Positions 29,301 to 40,600 of a stretch of 64,000 nucleotides of DNA are shown here, one piece after another. The stretch is from Tyto alba. Its lineage: Eukaryota; Chordata; Aves; Strigiformes; Tytonidae. The stretch lies in contig NW_024881276.1 in the NCBI RefSeq assembly GCF_018691265.1, positions 3,782,001-3,846,000 on the forward strand. Direction: 5' to 3'. A program made the translations under genes and the position numbers. Below the pieces are notes generated by a model. The model saw only the letters and a program-made list of their open reading frames with translations. It did not search any database and was not told the origin of the DNA. Position 1 is the first letter of the stretch; each line of letters opens with the position of its first letter.

Positions 29301-29824
29301 TTTTATTTCTTTTAATCACTGACAAAGCTATTTTAGAATATTTGCTAAAAGGATATATATTTTTTCCTCAGTTCAAAAATCTATTTTTGGAAGATGCACC
29401 CATTACTCACGGAGCACTGTACGGATGTTTCACTCACCTTGCATCACAAATGCTGGAGTCACCAACAGAGGTATTTTTCCAGAACAGACATATGGTTTTG
29501 CAACGCCGACATTCCAATGTATAACCACTTTCTCTTTAAAGCAAGGAAAGCTGCAAAGAATTTCTTAAAATATTAAGTGCAATCCAAGTAGAAGATGAAC
29601 ACAAGTATGAGGGAAGAAATATATTTGTCTCCATGTTACCAGCCTAATCTCAGTCACTCACCAATAAGGTTAATTTTCCACAGTGGAAAAAATAGGTAAC
29701 CTGTTTCAATAGTGCTGCTTATTTGAGATTATCCACATGAGGTTGTCCTAACTATACCAAGACTCATGCTCTCCAGCTGGTCAATCAGACGTCCAATGCA
29801 AGATGACTCCAATACGACACACAG

Positions 29825-30127
29825 CAGTGGTCTCCAAAATTCTTTGATCGTGCACCCCTAAGAGTAAAATATTTTTGAGCACCCCCCCCAATATATGTAT
29901 GCTTATAAATAAGCTATATACATGTACAACTGTAGTAATATATTATATACATTATAAAACATAAAAAAAAAAATAAAAGGGATGAGGTAAAGATTAAATA
30001 AGCACTATTTTAAAAACTTATATTTTTATTTTATTTACTAATGGTAGAATAATATTTTCTTCCTGCAACCCAGTGGATTGTCTTGCACACTCCTTGAGGT
30101 GTGTGCACCCTGCTTTGGAGACAACAG
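29825..30127. mobile_element. hAT-type MITE (nonautonomous DNA transposon)
   Basis: This element of about 303 bp has terminal inverted repeats: CAGTGGTCTCCAAA at the left and TTTGGAGACAACAG at the right, matching at 12 of 14 positions. The match extends loosely into subterminal GTGCACCC motifs on both sides. The interior is very AT-rich and noncoding. Flanks ACACACAG and ACATACAC agree at 6 of 8 positions, the 8-bp duplication length typical of hAT transposons. The CAGNG start is also typical of that superfamily. The subfamily was not identified. Confidence 0.7.
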
Positions 30128-30135
30128 ACATACAC

Positions 30136-33100
30136 ATCACATTAAGTAATGCCAACAGTGGCTACAGGATCCTTAGCAGACCTCTGCTGTCCCTGTTAAA
30201 TCCATTCCTATGCTAAGGCTTCTTCCTAAAAGACAGATTTTGCATTTCTTTTCCTCTTGTTAAACCAGAGAACTTGTCTGCATTAGCAGTAGTGTCCCAT
30301 GCTAACCACATCAGATAAGAATTACTCCTGACTGGTGCCAATGTCTGAGACTGGGAACAAGATGTCCTCTTCAAGGTCTAGGTGGGATGCTGAAAGAAAT
30401 TATTACCTCAGCTATTCATTTGCTCCGTAGCAGATCAATCGTTCAACATAAGCTCCTTTAAGAAAACTTCATACATTGAGCAGTAGAAGATAGCAGCAAA
30501 ATAGATTGGGACAGCAATATGCATAGCAGCTTTCACAGCATTAGTAAAAATTAAGAAAAAAAATATATACATCCATCTTGGCTTTGTGCACGCTGATAGG
30601 AAATACAACAACTTGAAAGCATCAGAGTTGAGAAGACTCAGAAGTGAGAAGTAAGCTGGGGTTTTCCAAAAGTAGAAGTCAGAAAGTGTGCTGAATATCT
30701 ATTGGTTTTACCAACAGATATTCAGAGTTCTTTATATAGAATAGAAAACCCTGTGTTAGCTTTAGGTGCATTACTCCTGATAACAATTAGGAATACTTGG
30801 TAAAAATAGTGGTAATAATAATAATTTGCCCTAATTAATACAATTCTGATTTAGTAAAAGGTGCTTTGTTTGTAAATATGACCCTCTCTTTCTTTGGGCT
30901 AGTGTCTATGTTACAGTGCCCGTGCCTAGCATTCCTCAAGACCTTCTGAAGTTTAGTCTCTCAGCTTAAGTTACATTCAATTTTTCCTCTTTTAGGCTGT
31001 TCTCCTGTTAGTGATCTTCATGGGGAAACCAGGTTTGGATATTGTTTGTTTTCTTGCTTGATCATTATCCATATCAGCTGAATTTTGTACTATGGTTATC
31101 TGTGAATTCTTTGTGTATTGCTTGTATGTCATTACTCTTCACTTTCTTGCTTTATCAAAAGTCAGATACAGCTCTTTTCACCTGTTGCTGTGAGAGCCTA
31201 GTTACTCTGGGGCACACTGCTTGAACTCTTGTGTTTTTTTAGATTATAAATGGAGGTCAACAAATTGAACAACACGCACCGTACACAGAAGCCTTCCTAA
31301 AAGACACTGCTCTGTGGGAGCCATTTGCTTTGCTTTGGTGCAACATCAACATTTGCAGGCAGTTTCCTGCACAGAAAAGTGGTGAGAGGGAAATGGAGAA
31401 AGAACCAGGTAAGTTTTGTCTTCCTGCTGTTTCTTAGATCTACTGTAAACTAGTGCACAGTTTAATTAAAGCAATTCTGAATGTGGCAGCAGTGCAGAAC
31501 CCAAAGTCACGTGGAGAAGCATTGACCTCAATTGCTCCATATATAGTTTAGTGCACGTTTTGTGTGAAGACTCTAAATTACTTCTTGTAGCCTTGGCTGC
31601 AGCAGACTAAAATGTGGTATTTGCCCCCAGCTCCTGCATAGTTAAATAAATTGGGCTGTGCATGAGGGCAGCAGAGGTACAAATACTGATTTTTCCTGCC
31701 TCTGCTTGTGGTATTCAACCTCCAGCAGAGGAGCCAAACAGATAGGTGCAGCTCATAACATCTTAAACTGAGGGAGCGACTTCTGCCTGGCTCTGGCTGG
31801 GGAATTAGTTATCATCTGCTCACTGCTGGCCAGTAGCTGGGGGAAGGAGAAAGCATGGGGCCAGATGCCCTGTTACCACAGATAAAAGCAATAAAAACAA
31901 TAAAAGCTAGGGTGGAGCTGGCTGACTGGTATCAGCCTCCTGCGTGGGAGAGTGCTCCTAGGAACGGCTCTGCTGACAGAGCAGCAGACGTGGTTGTCTT
32001 TGACCAGCACCACTGAATTCAGCAGACAATGTCCGGAGCCAGTCTAAAATAAAATACCTGAGAAAGAGATGAAGCCAACGTGAAAGTAATTGAAAAACAC
32101 TGTGTATGCAAATGAAATTTTCCCCAAGTACTTCTTAGAAGAAACATCACGTGGACTTAGACCTCAGCATCACACAGGCTGTAGAATGTCACCCACTGAC
32201 TTATGCCTTGAGGTCAGGAACTGCTGGCTGAGCAACAGACCTTTGAGAAAGCTCTTTACAACAAATTTTGCATGCTAGGCAATTTAGCTGCTAAAACCGA
32301 TTTCCTTTACCTTTTAAACTCACCAGTTTGAACAGCAGTAAACACTGTAACATTTCTGGTGCCCAGAGCTTGCTAGAAACCAAACACCTCGGGTTCATAA
32401 CGGTTAGCAGTTGTTTCTGTGTTAAGAATATTCTATGTAAACTATGTTGTAAAAATATGCCCTGATGATTTTGGTTGTGGGCTTGTTTCCCTTCAGGCTG
32501 AAGTGGGAAACGAGCTTAGACCTCCTACCTCACCTGAGGGAACCCATGAATCTTATGAAGGTCCTGTGATCTTTCCACCAGAAGGATCCGAAGGAAAAAA
32601 ACAACTGCTTGACCTTCGAGAGAGTTCAGCACTTGCCTCCTTCAGAGAGCTGAAATGAAGACCCGAAGCCCACATCTGACTTCAGTTTTGACTCGTTTTG
32701 GCTCCTTCCAACTGGCTTTTTAGAACCTCAGCCAAGGTGTTTGACTCCCTCCTGTATGCAGGTGTGCCCATAGGGAGCAATGGCTTCACGCTTAAAATTT
32801 AAGCATCCCCATGCTTAATTCCTTTAGCTAAAAAGGCTTTATACAGAAGTCTTGACAGGGAGGGAAACTCAATTTCAGTCTCTTGGACAAGAATTTCAAC
32901 TTTTAAATTGCTTTCTTCTGCATACCGCAGAGACTTACTATCAGCTGTCATGCACCTGGACTTGGCAGGCCTTCAGAGTTTATTCTTACAAGGATGCTGC
33001 TTTACTCTCAAACTGATGTGCCATATCTCTAAACTCATGTTTTCAGTAAAAGCAAATGAAAACGTCAGTGAAAGACAAGCAGAGCACAAAAAGGGAGTGC

Positions 33101-35065
33101 TGAGCTGAGAGTCAGGGCAACTGCAAACTTATCTAGGACTTTATACTTTCCTGCAAGTTTGGGATCAGCAGAACTTGCTTAAAAAGAGTCACGGTCCCTG
33201 AAAAACAGCAGCTGAGATTACATCAAGAACATCCATCTTTGCAAAGAACATCGGGGTATCCCAGCTCTGTAGGGAAGGATGATAAAGTTGTAGATAATCA
33301 CTGACACAGAATTTAAATTCTTCAGGTCCTCTTAAAATACCATAATCCACAATATACAATGAGACACATATATGTAAAATATTTAAACATGCGATCAGAA
33401 GGAAAGAATCATGAAAAAAATCCAGCCTTAGCTCAATAAGCAAACACTTTCTAAATGAAGTAATAAGTGCTCCGGAATGCTAGCGAGCTTGTGAAGCCAG
33501 AGAAATATCACTGAAATGTAGTGGAGATAGCAATTTATTATACCACCTATGTCTACCAGCAAAAGGTAAAGTGGGCAACTGAAGCAACAGACAAAAATAT
33601 CTTAAGCTTTGCATCTTTGCCCAGGCAGATTTATTTCCTACAAAGTCTTTTAAACAAAACAATCTGGCTGTTATTATGACTTCCCCTTTTTATAGGTCAA
33701 AGGATCTTGCAATTGTGACATTTTCCCTTTGTAAATCATGTCCTATGACTCATAATTAGGTCCCCTTGCACTAACCTAAATAACTTTTCTCTTCCTTGGG
33801 TGCAAAGCTTGTTTCATGTGGTTACTTTATAAGAAATCAGAAGAGAGACAACTAGACTGTAGATGAAAATACACTGTTAAGTTAGAATTCATTACTTCTT
33901 TTGTAATTAAAATTACTTGATAAGATATTTTTATTCTCTCCCAACTTGCAGAAAATTGCCACTTTATTCTTCAAACAAGACTGTCATTATATCAGAGATT
34001 ATTACTGCCCAGAAGTATGAAATATAAGACAAACTATAATAATTATTTCTCCTTCTGGCTCCTCTTCTCATCATGCCTATAATATTACTGCAAACAGAAT
34101 AGGAAAGTGCAGGTTAAACAGAAAACTAATGAAAAAAAGTTTTATTTCATTGGGTTGTTGCAGAATCATCAATTAGGAAAAAGTGTTCACCTGCAGTGAT
34201 ATTGTAGGTCTTGTAGCCAGAATACTGGGAACTCCCAGGATTTATGTGAGTATCTAGACATTGAGTAAGTAAATCCCCTACAGAGATGATGTGTCAGATT
34301 TTCCTGTGGTGCAGGTCAAGACAAACTACACTATACCTGAAGCTGATGTCACTAAAACAGAGTTATTAGCCTTATTTCTCCTTACATTTACATTTTCTGC
34401 CACTTCCTGATAACACATCATTTCTTACTCAGGTTAGTTTTTACAGCACTCATATCTTTCTTTGTAGTTCTGTCCCATGATAAAGATGGCTAGCAATTAA
34501 TGATTGATAGGTGTCAATATATTACGGACTGCTGCAAGAATTGTTACCTGGACACAAAAAGGCTGATTTCTCATGCTCTGTCATACAAATTTTGCTGAAA
34601 TGCCTGCATTTATTTGTCACAAGGATCAGCAACTTTTTAAAAATATTAGATACCCATTTTATTTTTCATTTTGATTATATACTTCAAAGTAAGCTGCAAA
34701 ATGAAAATACATGCCTCTGCCTAGCATCTTTCAGGTCTACTCTGGTTGATAAAATCAGTAAGAAACAGTGCTCAGATAGGCAAGTATTTTGCCCCAAAAT
34801 CACTTGAGAATCAGTCGCAAAACAAGGAACAGAATCAAAACTGCTTTTTTAACCACTGAAACAACCAATTTAGAAAAACCCAGACTATAGTTTCTGTATT
34901 TTTTGGAATTGTTATAAAGAGCCATAAGTGAAACTGAAGATATCTGAATCAGCAACAGCAATGCAGAAGGAATTGAAAAGAAGAGCCTTTAAAAGATCTC
35001 AACAAAGAAACGGCTCATATTATGGGTACCAAGGACCACTGTACTTATACCGCAATATATCCTAC
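30136..35065. other. Gene-free stretch
   Basis: AT-rich unique-looking sequence. Open frames are short (up to 98 codons at 34511-34807) and unrecognised. No exon, transposon end or tandem array can be supported. Confidence 0.5.
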
Positions 35066-35070
35066 AATAT

Positions 35071-35529
35071 TGTCATGGTTTAACCGCACAGGCAAGCAAA
35101 ACAAACCAAGGAATTCATTCTCCACTCCCCATGGGCAGGCAGGGGCTCAGCCATACCCAGGACAGCCCGGCTCCATCACACCTAACACTGACTTGGGAAG
35201 ACAAATCATCACGCCGAACATTCCTCCTTCCTTCTTCTTCCCCCAGATTTATATGCTGAGTGTGATGTCACACGGTGTGGGATGTCCCTCTGGTCAGTTG
35301 GGGCCAGCTGTCCCTGCTGTGCCCCCTCCCAACTCCTTGTGCCCCCCCAGACTCCTCGCTGGTGGGGTGGGGTGAGGAGCAGAAAAGGCCCTAACGCTGT
35401 GCAAGCACTGCTCAGCAGTAGCTAAAACATCCCTGTGTTATCAACACTGGTCTCAGCACAAATCCAAAACACAGCCCCATACCAGCCACTGCGAAGAAAA
35501 TTAACTCTACCCCAGACAAAATCAGCACA
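35071..35529 (-). mobile_element. Solo LTR, ERVL-like family, copy C, internally deleted
   Basis: Bounded by a perfect 5-bp target-site duplication AATAT (35066-35070 and 35530-35534). It is 459 bp and begins TGTCATGG on the + strand. The TATA box reads on the minus strand (TATAAA, complement of 35248-35253), so transcription ran leftwards. From about 35100 to 35500 it is nearly identical to copy B at 60918-61505. It lacks roughly 115-130 bp after its first 25 bases on the + strand, a segment that in copy B carries the poly(A) signal and U5. It is therefore a deletion derivative. Confidence 0.85.
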
Positions 35530-35534
35530 AATAT

Positions 35535-36561
35535 GCTTTTTGAGCACATCAGTAATGGCTTTTACATTAGATTTGGAACACAAACTATTTTTTTCCATAA
35601 TCTTTATTGAATATCAGCCACAGAAAGAAGGAAAGTTGAAAACATGGAAAGGAAATGGAAGATAAGCTTTTCTTCTTGCAGAAAATTATGTTGTCTGATG
35701 TTGCAGAAGGAATACTACTACTGTTAAAAACCAAATCAAATTTTAAAAAAAGCCACAACCCAAACTCCAGGTAAATATGAATTATATTTTAGTCCTTGGG
35801 ATTTAGTAGCATGTATAAGAACTATTTTACATGCTGACGTTTGGTAGAATAGTACCTAAACTTTGCGGAATCATTTGCCATTTTCTGTAAATGTCCTTCC
35901 ATGATGCATGGTGCCAGTGACTTACATTGAAATATTTCAAAAACGCCATGAACAGACTGAAAACAAAGAGCCTGCAGGTCTTCCCTTTTGAAGTTGAGGT
36001 GGCCAATGTTAACTCCGACGTCATAGGCAGGCAGAGCCCTCGCTGTCCTGTATCACTTGAGCAGTGCCAGGTTGGGGCCAGGTTCTTTCAACTGTTGAGT
36101 GATCATTAGACGAGACAAAGTGACAAACCAAATCTCAGATAAATCCCTGAAGTCTACTCTCCATCCATCCATTTGTATCTGGGTATTGCAAAGTGGTTTT
36201 GCATGGGAAGAGGCTCATGATGTCCTTCTAAGATGTGGCTGTGAACTGCTCCCTAAAATGCTGCCTGAGAGGCCACAACATCAGACAGAAATGTTGTAGG
36301 AAGAATCAGACAGTTCACGGCAGCTCCTTGGGGGGGGGAGGAGGGTGAAGTGACCCACCTTGGCGAAATAGGATGACCCCCTGCAAAAGGTACAGATCTG
36401 CTCTGAAATCCACCAACACACCGGCTACAAAGGACGGCTGGGATTGGGGAAGGGCTGCAAGAAACACGGGGGGGGTTGAGGAAGCCGTTTGATACAAGCA
36501 CTGGAGTCACAGGCCCAGATGAACTTGGCCACTTCTGTCCATACTATGGGCCACCAGCAAG
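35535..36561. other. Gene-free stretch between two LTRs
   Basis: About 1 kb of flanking sequence between LTR copies C and F. A GC-rich part with G runs lies at 36327-36480. Nothing resembling gag, pol or env is visible. The clean target-site duplications on both sides mean the two LTRs are independent insertions, not one provirus. Confidence 0.5.
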
Positions 36562-36566
36562 TCTGG

Positions 36567-37644
36567 TATCATGGTTTAGGCCTGATTGGCAGCCAAACAC
36601 AATGCAGCAGCTCTCTCTCCCTTCCCCTCCGGCCATGAGAAGGGACAGAGAGCCAGGCTTGGGGTTCAAGATAGGACTGGGATGGGGGAAAATCCCCCTT
36701 TTATGATCACAAGCAAAAGGCAGACTCGTTAGGGGAAGAAAAAAAGAACATACATTTATCACAGACACTAACAACACATAACAGAGTAGGACAGTGAGAA
36801 GAAGCATTGCCACATCTTGAGAACACCTTCCCCCCACCCCTCCCTCCTTCCCGGGCTCAGCTCTGCTCCCGATATCTCTACCTCCTCCCCCAGGGGCACA
36901 GGGGCAGGGAATGGGGGGTGCAGGCAGTGCTGCCACTTCCTTCATCTTCGGTGAGGGGAGTGTCCAAAACTTGTTCCCCCTGCTCCATCGTGGTCCCCCT
37001 CTCACAGCAGACAGTCCTCCACAAACTTTCTCCGACATGAGTTCCTCCCACAGGCCGCAGTGTTCCCCACACTGCTCCGTCATGGGTCACTAACTTCCTC
37101 CGACTGGATTCCCTCCCACGGCTGCAGCCCTTCCCGAGCTGCTCCGGCATGGGACACCCCCGCATGCTGCAATCCTCCCAGCACTGAATTACAGCAGTGG
37201 GGCTGCCTTTTCCCATGAGACCCCGGCCTTCTTCGGGCACAGCCCCTTGATTAGGTGAGCAGGAGAAAAACACAGGCCATAATTCAGTGTCTGCTCCACC
37301 GTAAATCTCCATGGGTGGCGGGGGGGGCCGCCCTGCCGTCTCCCCACAGGATACAGGGGGGTCTCTGCTCTGGCACACCTCCCCCCTCCTTTCTTCCTCC
37401 GTTCCTCCACTGACCTTGGTGTTCACGCAGCTGCAGCGACTCCTCCTCACCAGTCCCACTGCTCCTCACCATGTCCCTTCTTAAATACGTTATTGCAGAG
37501 GCGCAGCTGATGGGCTCAGTTTTGGTGCAGAGGTGGAGCTGACGTGGAGCTGGGGGAGCTTTGAGAAGCTTCTCACAGGGGGCCGCCCCGATAGCCCCCT
37601 CCCCTGCCACCAAAAAACTCCACCACTCACTCAACCCAGGACAT
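36567..37644 (-). mobile_element. Solo LTR of a second, long GC-rich bird ERV family, copy F
   Basis: It is 1078 bp and flanked by a perfect 5-bp duplication TCTGG (36562-36566 and 37645-37649). The + strand starts TATCATGG and ends CCAGGACA. A TATTTAAG core promoter reads on the minus strand (complement of about 37480-37487), so transcription ran leftwards. The transcribed part holds imperfect tandem units: + strand motifs like CTGCTCC(G/A)NCATGG recur near 36980, 37072 and 37140 at irregular spacing. These keep two overlapping minus-strand frames open (36878-37459, 193 codons, and 36544-37083). The products are Gly/Glu/Arg/Cys-rich with no known domain. I recognise the layout from bird genomes. 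No internal proviral genes are adjacent. Confidence 0.8.
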
Positions 37645-37649
37645 CTGGC

Positions 37650-40600
37650 TAATTAGGTGCTGCCTCCTTCAGCAGCCCCCATGTCCAGCCGCAGGTTGAT
37701 CACAGTATCAATGCTTGCAGAGGTCCCATGGAGATGCTCTTCCAGGCTGATGGAAGTTGTGCCACCACAATGCTGTGCCAGGTGCAGGTTACTCAACAGC
37801 CTGGTGAACTTCGACAGTATGCTCATCATTTACTGTGAATGCAGTCAAGCGTCCCAGAAAAGAGAGAAAGGTTGCACATAGGGGGTGTGACTCTGAATCC
37901 AAGTCCTCCTTCATGCCAAGGCATTTAGCTTGCCTTTCTGTACGTGAGAATGAAGGTGAGGTGCGAAAAAGAGGAGGCCCAGCAGGCAAGGTGGAGGCAA
38001 GGAGAGGAACTTCACCCCTTCCTAGTATTCCAGGTTCTGATAGATGGTCAGCACCACTGTGGATCCTCCTCCTTCTTTGAGAAGATGCCACCACTTTTCA
38101 ACAGCAGCTTTGACCACCAGATAATTACACCTGCACTTTAGAAAACTGATGAATCCTGTTTTAACTTACCTTTTACGTGGAATCACCTATACATGGGAAA
38201 TATATCATAAATCCTAATGAGAGCTGAAGAGAAAGTAGTGTATGTATTTGTTATCACAAATAAGTATTTATCGGAGTCATTGCTTCATGCTGTTCTCAAT
38301 AAACTGAAGGCTTGGAAGCCATCTTCAGCTCACAATTTCCATCTACTTCTCTGTAGAGCTTAAATAGATGATTATCCGCAGTTGTGAAATTCACCAAATG
38401 CTCACCTTTTCTGTCATAGCTTATTTTGAGAACACTTACCAGAATCTTTATTTATCTCAAACGCAAGGCTTGAACTAGCTGTCAGGGAACAGCAGGACTG
38501 GGATTTCTCCATAAGGCAAGAGGAGCCACAGGTGTCTGCAGCGCTGATGGAGCAGCATCTTCACCAGTCAGGTCATTGTCCCACAGTGCCAAACAGGGCC
38601 AGGCTGGTGATAGGGACAGGCTCCTCTGACTGCCTGGTGATCATCATACAGGGTGACGTGCCACGTCCACTCCAAGGTCAATCCAGGAATCCAGTCAGCA
38701 AGTCAAGACTACCTACACCATGACTCGGATAGGGCCCTTGGGCAGAGGATCCATGAGTGGGAGACCCAGGTGACACTGGTCAGGACAGCTGATTCCTGCT
38801 GACACACTCCAGGGGCTTGAAAAAGACCATCTGAATTCTGTAAGTTCCTGTGTAAGGTTTTTTGCTGGATGGCCAAAGATGCATCACGTTTCTTTAGAGT
38901 TTTCACAGCAGCCTCTTAGAGAGACAGCATTGCCGATGGCTTCTCATGAGAAAATGCAACTATTACACAGAGAAAAACATGTGCAAGAAGTTTTGCCCTA
39001 AACTGAATCTCCCAGGTCTCCTATAATCCTTTACTGAGTTTATCCTAACCCCTGTAAATTGCTTACAAAGAGATGACGCGTACAGAGACTGTCATTGGTA
39101 TGTATTGTTATTCACAAATCCCGATTCTTCTGTGAAATAGGTGTGAACGTTGTAGCTGCCTTCCCCAAAATGCTGTCTGCTCTCACTGTATGAAGCCTGA
39201 GTTATCACTTACTTCTCATGATTTAATGGAAGACCTGGAACAGGAAGGTAGATGAGGATCTTTGTAAGTTCTCGTATCTTGGTGGCAAATTGAACTTTCA
39301 CACTACTTTGAGCATGGTCCAGTGTAGATCTGCCCTTCCAGCATAACATTTAACAGACCGATCTGGCACTTACTAAAATCAAAGGAAGTGGAGGAAAGGA
39401 ACTGTATCAAATAACCATCATGGGATGAATGTCCTGAATTAACCCACAATTAGAAAACTTCTGCTGAAACATGTGGTCTTAATCCAGTCCAGGAGCATGA
39501 CGGAGGCTTTTCAGGTGTAGGCAATTTAGGCTGCCTCATATGCACTGAGATGTGTTCAAGCAACAGTACATGAATATCTGCTTGCAACAGTACACGAATA
39601 TCTGCTTGTTTGCAGCAAGTTCAACCACCTGATCTTCTTGGGAGCTTTCAGTCTCCGGCTAGAAGTTGACTGCTGTCCAATATTAGCCATATGAGGTACT
39701 TACATAACTTACTTAAGAGTTTCATTCTGACTACCAAGGCTTTTTTCATATCTAAACACTTCAGAAGCGGTGTCTCTACCTACTGACATATATGGGGAGA
39801 GAAGGGAGGAGAGTATTTACAAATTCACCATAGGGTGGCTTGTCATTCCCTAGCACAGACTCACCAGAACACCTGAGGACCTTCCCTACATAAACTTGTG
39901 TCTCTCTTCTGGCTGCAGAGGGAGCTTTGGGGGGCAATCAGTTTGCATAGTACAGTTTGTATACATACATGTATGTGTGTGTATATATAGATAGATGTAT
40001 AGAGATAGATATAGAAGTATATACATATTATGGGCCAGAAACAAACTTTGATAAAACTTTGTCAGTGGTTTGGGCCACCTGATGATTATTTCAGCCGTCT
40101 CAATCTGCATCTTAGTGTAAACCCACTATCTGGTCAGCGGAAATGACTATAAGACATTTTTTAAGATGTAAAGCTTAAAATGAATGAGCACTGGCAACAC
40201 ATTCTGAGACATATTGACAATTTGTCATTATGAAAAGAGCAGTGTTATGAGCAGATCAAATGTGATTTCACGTTTCAGACCCTGGAAAATGAGGAAGGAT
40301 TGCCAGGAACAAAAAGCAGTAATAACAAAAACTCAGCACAGCATTGTGCCACCGATTCTCCTGACCTCTCCAGTGTGTGTGTTAGGAAGCAAAGCTGGGC
40401 GACAGGCATTGCTGCCGAAACATGGAATTGATGCCATAGTCACTCATACTTATGCCAGATCTACCAAAATATCTCTGGTCTTTCTGGATTAGGTGGAACA
40501 TAAGTGGGGAGGGCAGGCCAAACCTACAGAGGTGATCTTGTCTGCTTAAAAGCTCTTCAGAAATTCATAGTTCTACAGTTGTAATAATGCAGTTTCACCT

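Larger units (their letters stand above)
20571..29816. other. Gene-free stretch of about 9 kb
   Basis: No coding exon is recognised on either strand. The longest frames (25171-25587 and 25846-26235) have no family resemblance, no splice context and ordinary AT-rich composition. Within it lie an 18-bp tandem duplication (22169-22204), a C-rich run (24430-24452), a 34-base T run (26287-26320), a GC-rich patch at about 26500-27010 with open frames caused by composition, and a short GT run near 27179. The rest shows nothing I can name. Confidence 0.5.

Noticed and set aside
35066..37649. A single provirus with LTRs at 35.07 and 36.57 kb
   Set aside because: The two LTRs are of different families and lengths, each has its own target-site duplication, and no retroviral genes lie between them.
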